A stretch of DNA of 12,628 nt, from NCBI GenBank assembly GCA_030141585.1, contig JAQIFP010000107.1:1-12628 (forward strand), given 5' to 3'. A program made the position numbers and the translations under genes. This document shows positions 10,077-12,628 of this stretch, piece after piece. Numbering within the stretch: the first letter of the stretch is position 1; each line of letters begins with the position of its first letter. Source of the DNA: Ophryocystis elektroscirrha. Its lineage: Eukaryota > Apicomplexa > Conoidasida > Neogregarinorida > Ophryocystidae. The notes under the pieces were generated by a model. It ran no database searches, was not told the origin of the DNA, and saw nothing but the letters and a program-made list of their open reading frames with translations.

Positions 10077-10797
10077 TTATTTATAATTTTCTGAGCTTGA
10101 AAATTCTGCTTTCATATTTTGAATATTCTGCATAATTGTGTCTTGAAATTCTTCGATTGACAGATTATGAGGAGTGTTTTTGGATTCTGGTTCCACTCCA
10201 TGATCTTCAAACCACTTCAAAAGTTGTTTTGATGTTATTTTATCTGTTCCATTGCTCAATTTAAAGAACATTTCTTCAAGACTGTATTCAATATTCTGTA
10301 CAAATCAATAATGTATATTTTCATATATATATATATATATGTGTATACGCATAGACATAAAGTTGGAGTAATTTTTTATTATATATTATTGTTCGAGATA
10401 TCATATACATATATCAATTTAATGAAGCATATATAAAGCCTGGCCATCTATAGTACTTAAAAGTTATCTTTATGTATGGAAATACAGTTTTACTATTTTA
10501 TGCAGAGAATACACTATTTTTCAATATTTTCATGTAAACAAATACCGACCCAACAAACATGAACTTATAATTTGTTTGGTTTTTTACTTCTATAAATATG
10601 TCCACGTTACTTATGAATTTATCAAAATAAACAATATCAGTTTCATAAACACGTTTCAACAAGAGTTTACATGATTCGATGTTGCAAGGAACTCTCAAGT
10701 ATTTTTCTGTGTATTTTTGCAAATCACTGGGAGTTATAGCTTTATTATCATCTTGATCAATTGATTTAAACAATAACTGAGCTGTTGTTTCTGTCAT
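10077..10797 (-). CDS. Calmodulin-sized EF-hand protein, two exons, 142 aa
   Basis: A small Ca-binding or calmodulin-like protein, possibly a light chain. Exon 1 is 10797-10588 and exon 2 is 10295-10077, joined at phase 0 across a 292-nt intron (GTAAAA..TGTACAG); the stop is TAA. EF-hand 1 has the loop DQDDNKAITPSD (residues 14-25) with Asp at positions 1, 3 and 12, Asn at 5 and Ile at 8, so it is probably functional, although the usual Gly at position 6 is Lys. The segments at about 45-68 (RVYETDIVYFDKFISNVDIF), 76-95 (FFKLSNGTDKITSKQLL) and 107-120 (NLSIEEFQDTI) look like degenerate EF hands 2-4. Four hands in 142 residues is the calmodulin or myosin light-chain plan. The frame stays open upstream of the ATG to an acceptor-like site at 10845, so these exons could instead be the C-terminus of the REEP gene next door. 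Confidence 0.7.
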
Positions 10798-10938
10798 AAA
10801 ATAGTTCTTTATTAATTTACGTAAGAAAATATTATTTAACGAAACCTATAATAAAAAATTGATTAATTTTCTATTTTGTAAGAAAATATATACACACAAA
10901 AAATATTTTTTTCGAAAAATTAAACACCTTGTAATTTA
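10798..10938 (-). other. Gap between REEP stop and EF-hand start: intergenic or intron
   Basis: 141 bp lie between the TAA of the REEP frame and the ATG of the EF-hand frame. It ends in a T-rich TTTTTATTATAG acceptor-like motif (exon side at 10845) followed by 48 in-frame stop-free bases up to the ATG. No GTA donor lies near the REEP stop; GTTTCT after codon AAA would be the nearest in-phase donor. Confidence 0.5.
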
Positions 10939-11449
10939 TTAAGAAACTTTAACTCTTTCCGTTTGATTATTAATCATGACTATTTCTTCTTTGAGATGTT
11001 CTACTTGAGATAAATTTTCAGTGGGAGGTTTGTATAAAAACAGACTTTTGACTTTTGTCATATAACTACCGTATTTATTAATATAGAAAAAAAACTTACT
11101 CTTCAATCATAGGCTCATACTGGAAAAATAAAGGATATAGTAAGTACTCAAATAGTATTTTAGCTCCCTAATCAAAACTTTTTACTATTTTTCAATTAAT
11201 TCTTAACATATTGCTGAAAATATATAGTTTATGAGTTATAAAACTTTATAAGTTTTTGTGCATGTAATAGATAAAGACATTTGTAATTTCAAGAATTGGA
11301 TACTCAAATTATTGTTTCCTAAACCTTTATCATGGTGTGATAAGTTATTTGGTATAAAATATTAGTTCAAATACATTCATTCACATATAATCATTCATGT
11401 ATACATATATATAGCAATAATTGATTGTACATTCATGTGCATAATTACA

Positions 11450-11484
<35 letters not shown>

Positions 11485-11983
11485 TTGTAATTAGATATAT
11501 ATATACATAAATATACATAAGTATATACATATATATATACATGTTTATATACATATATATATACATATATATATACATAGGAATAATTACAACAATTGTA
11601 TTACTATAGATATAGCAAGTACTTATAATTGAAATTAGTGGGGTTTTCTTTTTTTTTAATAGATGCTTTATGGATTTTTCTATACATCAAAGTATACCCT
11701 CTAGTATTATTATGAACACATATAGCAATACAAATATTTATATATAAATAATATAAACTGTGAAATCGAATATCTTTATTTTTTATATTTTAGATATTTA
11801 AATTAATTATTATTCAAATTATTGCTAATTAGCAACAAATTATTTATTACCTGATATGTTGGGGAATATAACCATAGAAAAAAGAAAACTTTGGAAATGT
11901 GATACATAGGGATCCAAAAAAACAAAACTTTACTTATAGCGTCTAAAGCGGTCACCACCGAATAAATAATCCAGTAAATTAAC
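10939..11983 (-). CDS. REEP/DP1/HVA22 (Yop1-like) ER-shaping protein, 3' three exons
   Basis: This is the C-terminal part of a TB2/DP1/HVA22-family membrane protein, which bends ER tubules by hairpin insertion. Exons are 11983-11851, 11167-11100 and 11065-10939; introns are 683 and 34 nt. The first base completes a codon begun in an unseen exon, and W would fit the family. The read-out [17 protein letters not shown], then [17 protein letters not shown], then [17 protein letters not shown] matches the family pattern: YW..Y, W.P.Y...K..F.LW, then GA..L....P. Two long hydrophobic hairpins are visible. After P-x-F-x-x-YEPMIED comes a charged helix ending KVS and TAA. The exons for the N-terminal hairpin (the family's PAY segment) are not seen between 11984 and the right edge, so the gene probably starts beyond it. 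Family assignment is secure; the 3' end is in question because of the possible EF-hand fusion. Confidence 0.85.
11168..11850 (-). other. 683-nt intron of the REEP-like gene
   Basis: It lies between GTAATA (after SPTYQ) and GATTAG (before GAKILFE), phase 0. It contains a (TA)n run at 11452-11482 and TATACATA-rich palindromic repeats to about 11579. An open minus frame at 11381-11578 is only the translation of these repeats. I see no coding or structured element in it. Confidence 0.7.
11452..11579. repeat. TA and TATACATA repeat cluster
   Basis: A pure TA run (11452-11482) is followed by several copies of ACATATATATATAC-type units, each self-complementary. It lies within the REEP-gene intron. 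Confidence 0.85.
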
Positions 11984-12367
11984 CTGTATAGGTTTTACGT
12001 TTATTGACAAAACAATTGTAAGTATATAACTGGAACGTAATTTAATTTCTCTATGTAACTTCTTAGTCTCGAATATTTGAAAATTACATACGTTTAAAAA
12101 GAAGATACTTATGCGCGTATACATAATCACTTAATAACGCATAAAAAGAAGTATTAGTATACATATACATATACATATATAATAAATCTCTACTTTTGAT
12201 AATATAATAAAATTATTATACAAAATTATATACATAAAAGTATGATTGTTATTATTTATATTATCTATCTGCTTTAATTAATTATAATTAATTTATTCAT
12301 ACACGTAGCTTAAGCAAAATACTAACTATAATTAAAATATACACATATATATATTTTTATCATACTT

Positions 12368-12409
<42 letters not shown>

Positions 12410-12440
12410 CATCTATTTCTATATTTATTTATATTCTTAA

Positions 12441-12473
<33 letters not shown>
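11984..12473. other. Unassigned A/T-rich stretch upstream of the REEP exons
   Basis: This is probably intron of the REEP-like gene. No exon carrying the expected N-terminal family motif is visible. A slightly less A/T-rich patch at about 12090-12160 has donor-like GTATCT and GTATGT sites on the minus strand but no convincing exon. From 12160 on it is TA-rich simple sequence, including a (TA)n run at about 12370-12400. Confidence 0.5.
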
Positions 12474-12628
12474 TCTTATTATATATATATTCCTATTATA
12501 TATATATTCTTATTATATATATATTCTTATTATATATATATTCTTATTATATATATATTCTTATTATATATATATTCTTATTATATATATATTCTTATTA
12601 TATATATATTCTTATTATATATATATTC
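12474..12628. repeat. Period-17 minisatellite CTTATTATATATATATT
   Basis: About nine head-to-tail copies of a 17-bp unit. The first C sits at 12475 and the series reaches the last base of the window exactly nine periods later; the second copy has CCTATT instead of CTTATT. The array is cut by the window edge. Confidence 0.92.

Noticed and set aside
11381..11578. Minus-strand open frame of repeating MYIY residues
   Set aside because: It is only the translation of TATACATA and TA repeats inside the REEP-gene intron.
11930..12130. 66-codon minus-strand open frame ending FRRYK
   Set aside because: It overlaps the REEP exon in a different frame; the REEP frame has clear family motifs.
12090..12160. 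Possible upstream REEP exon on the minus strand (SDYVYAH segment)
   Set aside because: A GTATCT donor would give the needed phase 2, but the residues lack the family's conserved PAY-type segment and the acceptor is weak.
1..12628. tRNA, rRNA, CRISPR or bacterial mobile elements
   Set aside because: No T-loop or anticodon-arm pattern, no direct repeats with unique spacers, and no transposase-like frame were seen.

Overview
The window looks like nuclear DNA from a very AT-rich, intron-dense unicellular eukaryote. Genes are broken into many small exons. Introns follow GT...AG, and many are only 32-40 nt. Intergenic and intronic DNA is almost pure A/T with TA microsatellites. Every stop codon I can place is TAA, and I saw no sign of a variant code. 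The gene content is housekeeping: membrane traffic, ER shaping, ubiquitin, mRNA 3'-end processing and a small Ca-binding protein. An apicomplexan-like protist fits well, but the sequence alone does not prove the lineage. All exon models come from reading frame, splice-site phase and protein-family similarity by eye.

Layout, left to right. 1-117 is a perfect 10-bp GTATATATAT array. 163-2481 (minus) is a six-exon Qc-SNARE gene whose membrane-anchor exon probably lies beyond the left edge. 2482-2625 is a 144-bp divergent promoter. 2626-4495 (plus) is an eight-exon multi-pass membrane RING-H2 ubiquitin ligase. 4496-5143 is intergenic but holds a GC-richer, hairpin-rich non-coding island at about 4567-4790. 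5144-10073 (plus) is a twelve-exon gene for a 1072-residue helical-repeat protein that I identify as symplekin/Pta1. 10077-10797 (minus) is a two-exon EF-hand (calmodulin-sized) gene converging on symplekin with 3 bp between the stop codons. 10939-11983 (minus) holds the last three exons of a REEP/DP1/HVA22 ER-shaping protein; its 5' exons are not recognised and probably lie to the right. 11984-12628 is mostly A/T repeats and ends in a period-17 minisatellite.

The most interesting object is the island at 4567-4790. It carries AAAACCCTAAACC (4653-4665), the complement of nearly two TTTAGGG telomere repeats, on the strand that would be needed for a template. A possible helix ends at the base directly 5' of this sequence. 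Downstream are a hairpin with facing U and A runs, further hairpins and a seven-T run. I propose it as a candidate telomerase RNA gene.

The protein genes are not an operon. Two gene pairs share control regions or ends: SNARE and RING diverge from a short common promoter, and symplekin and the EF-hand gene converge with almost no spacer.
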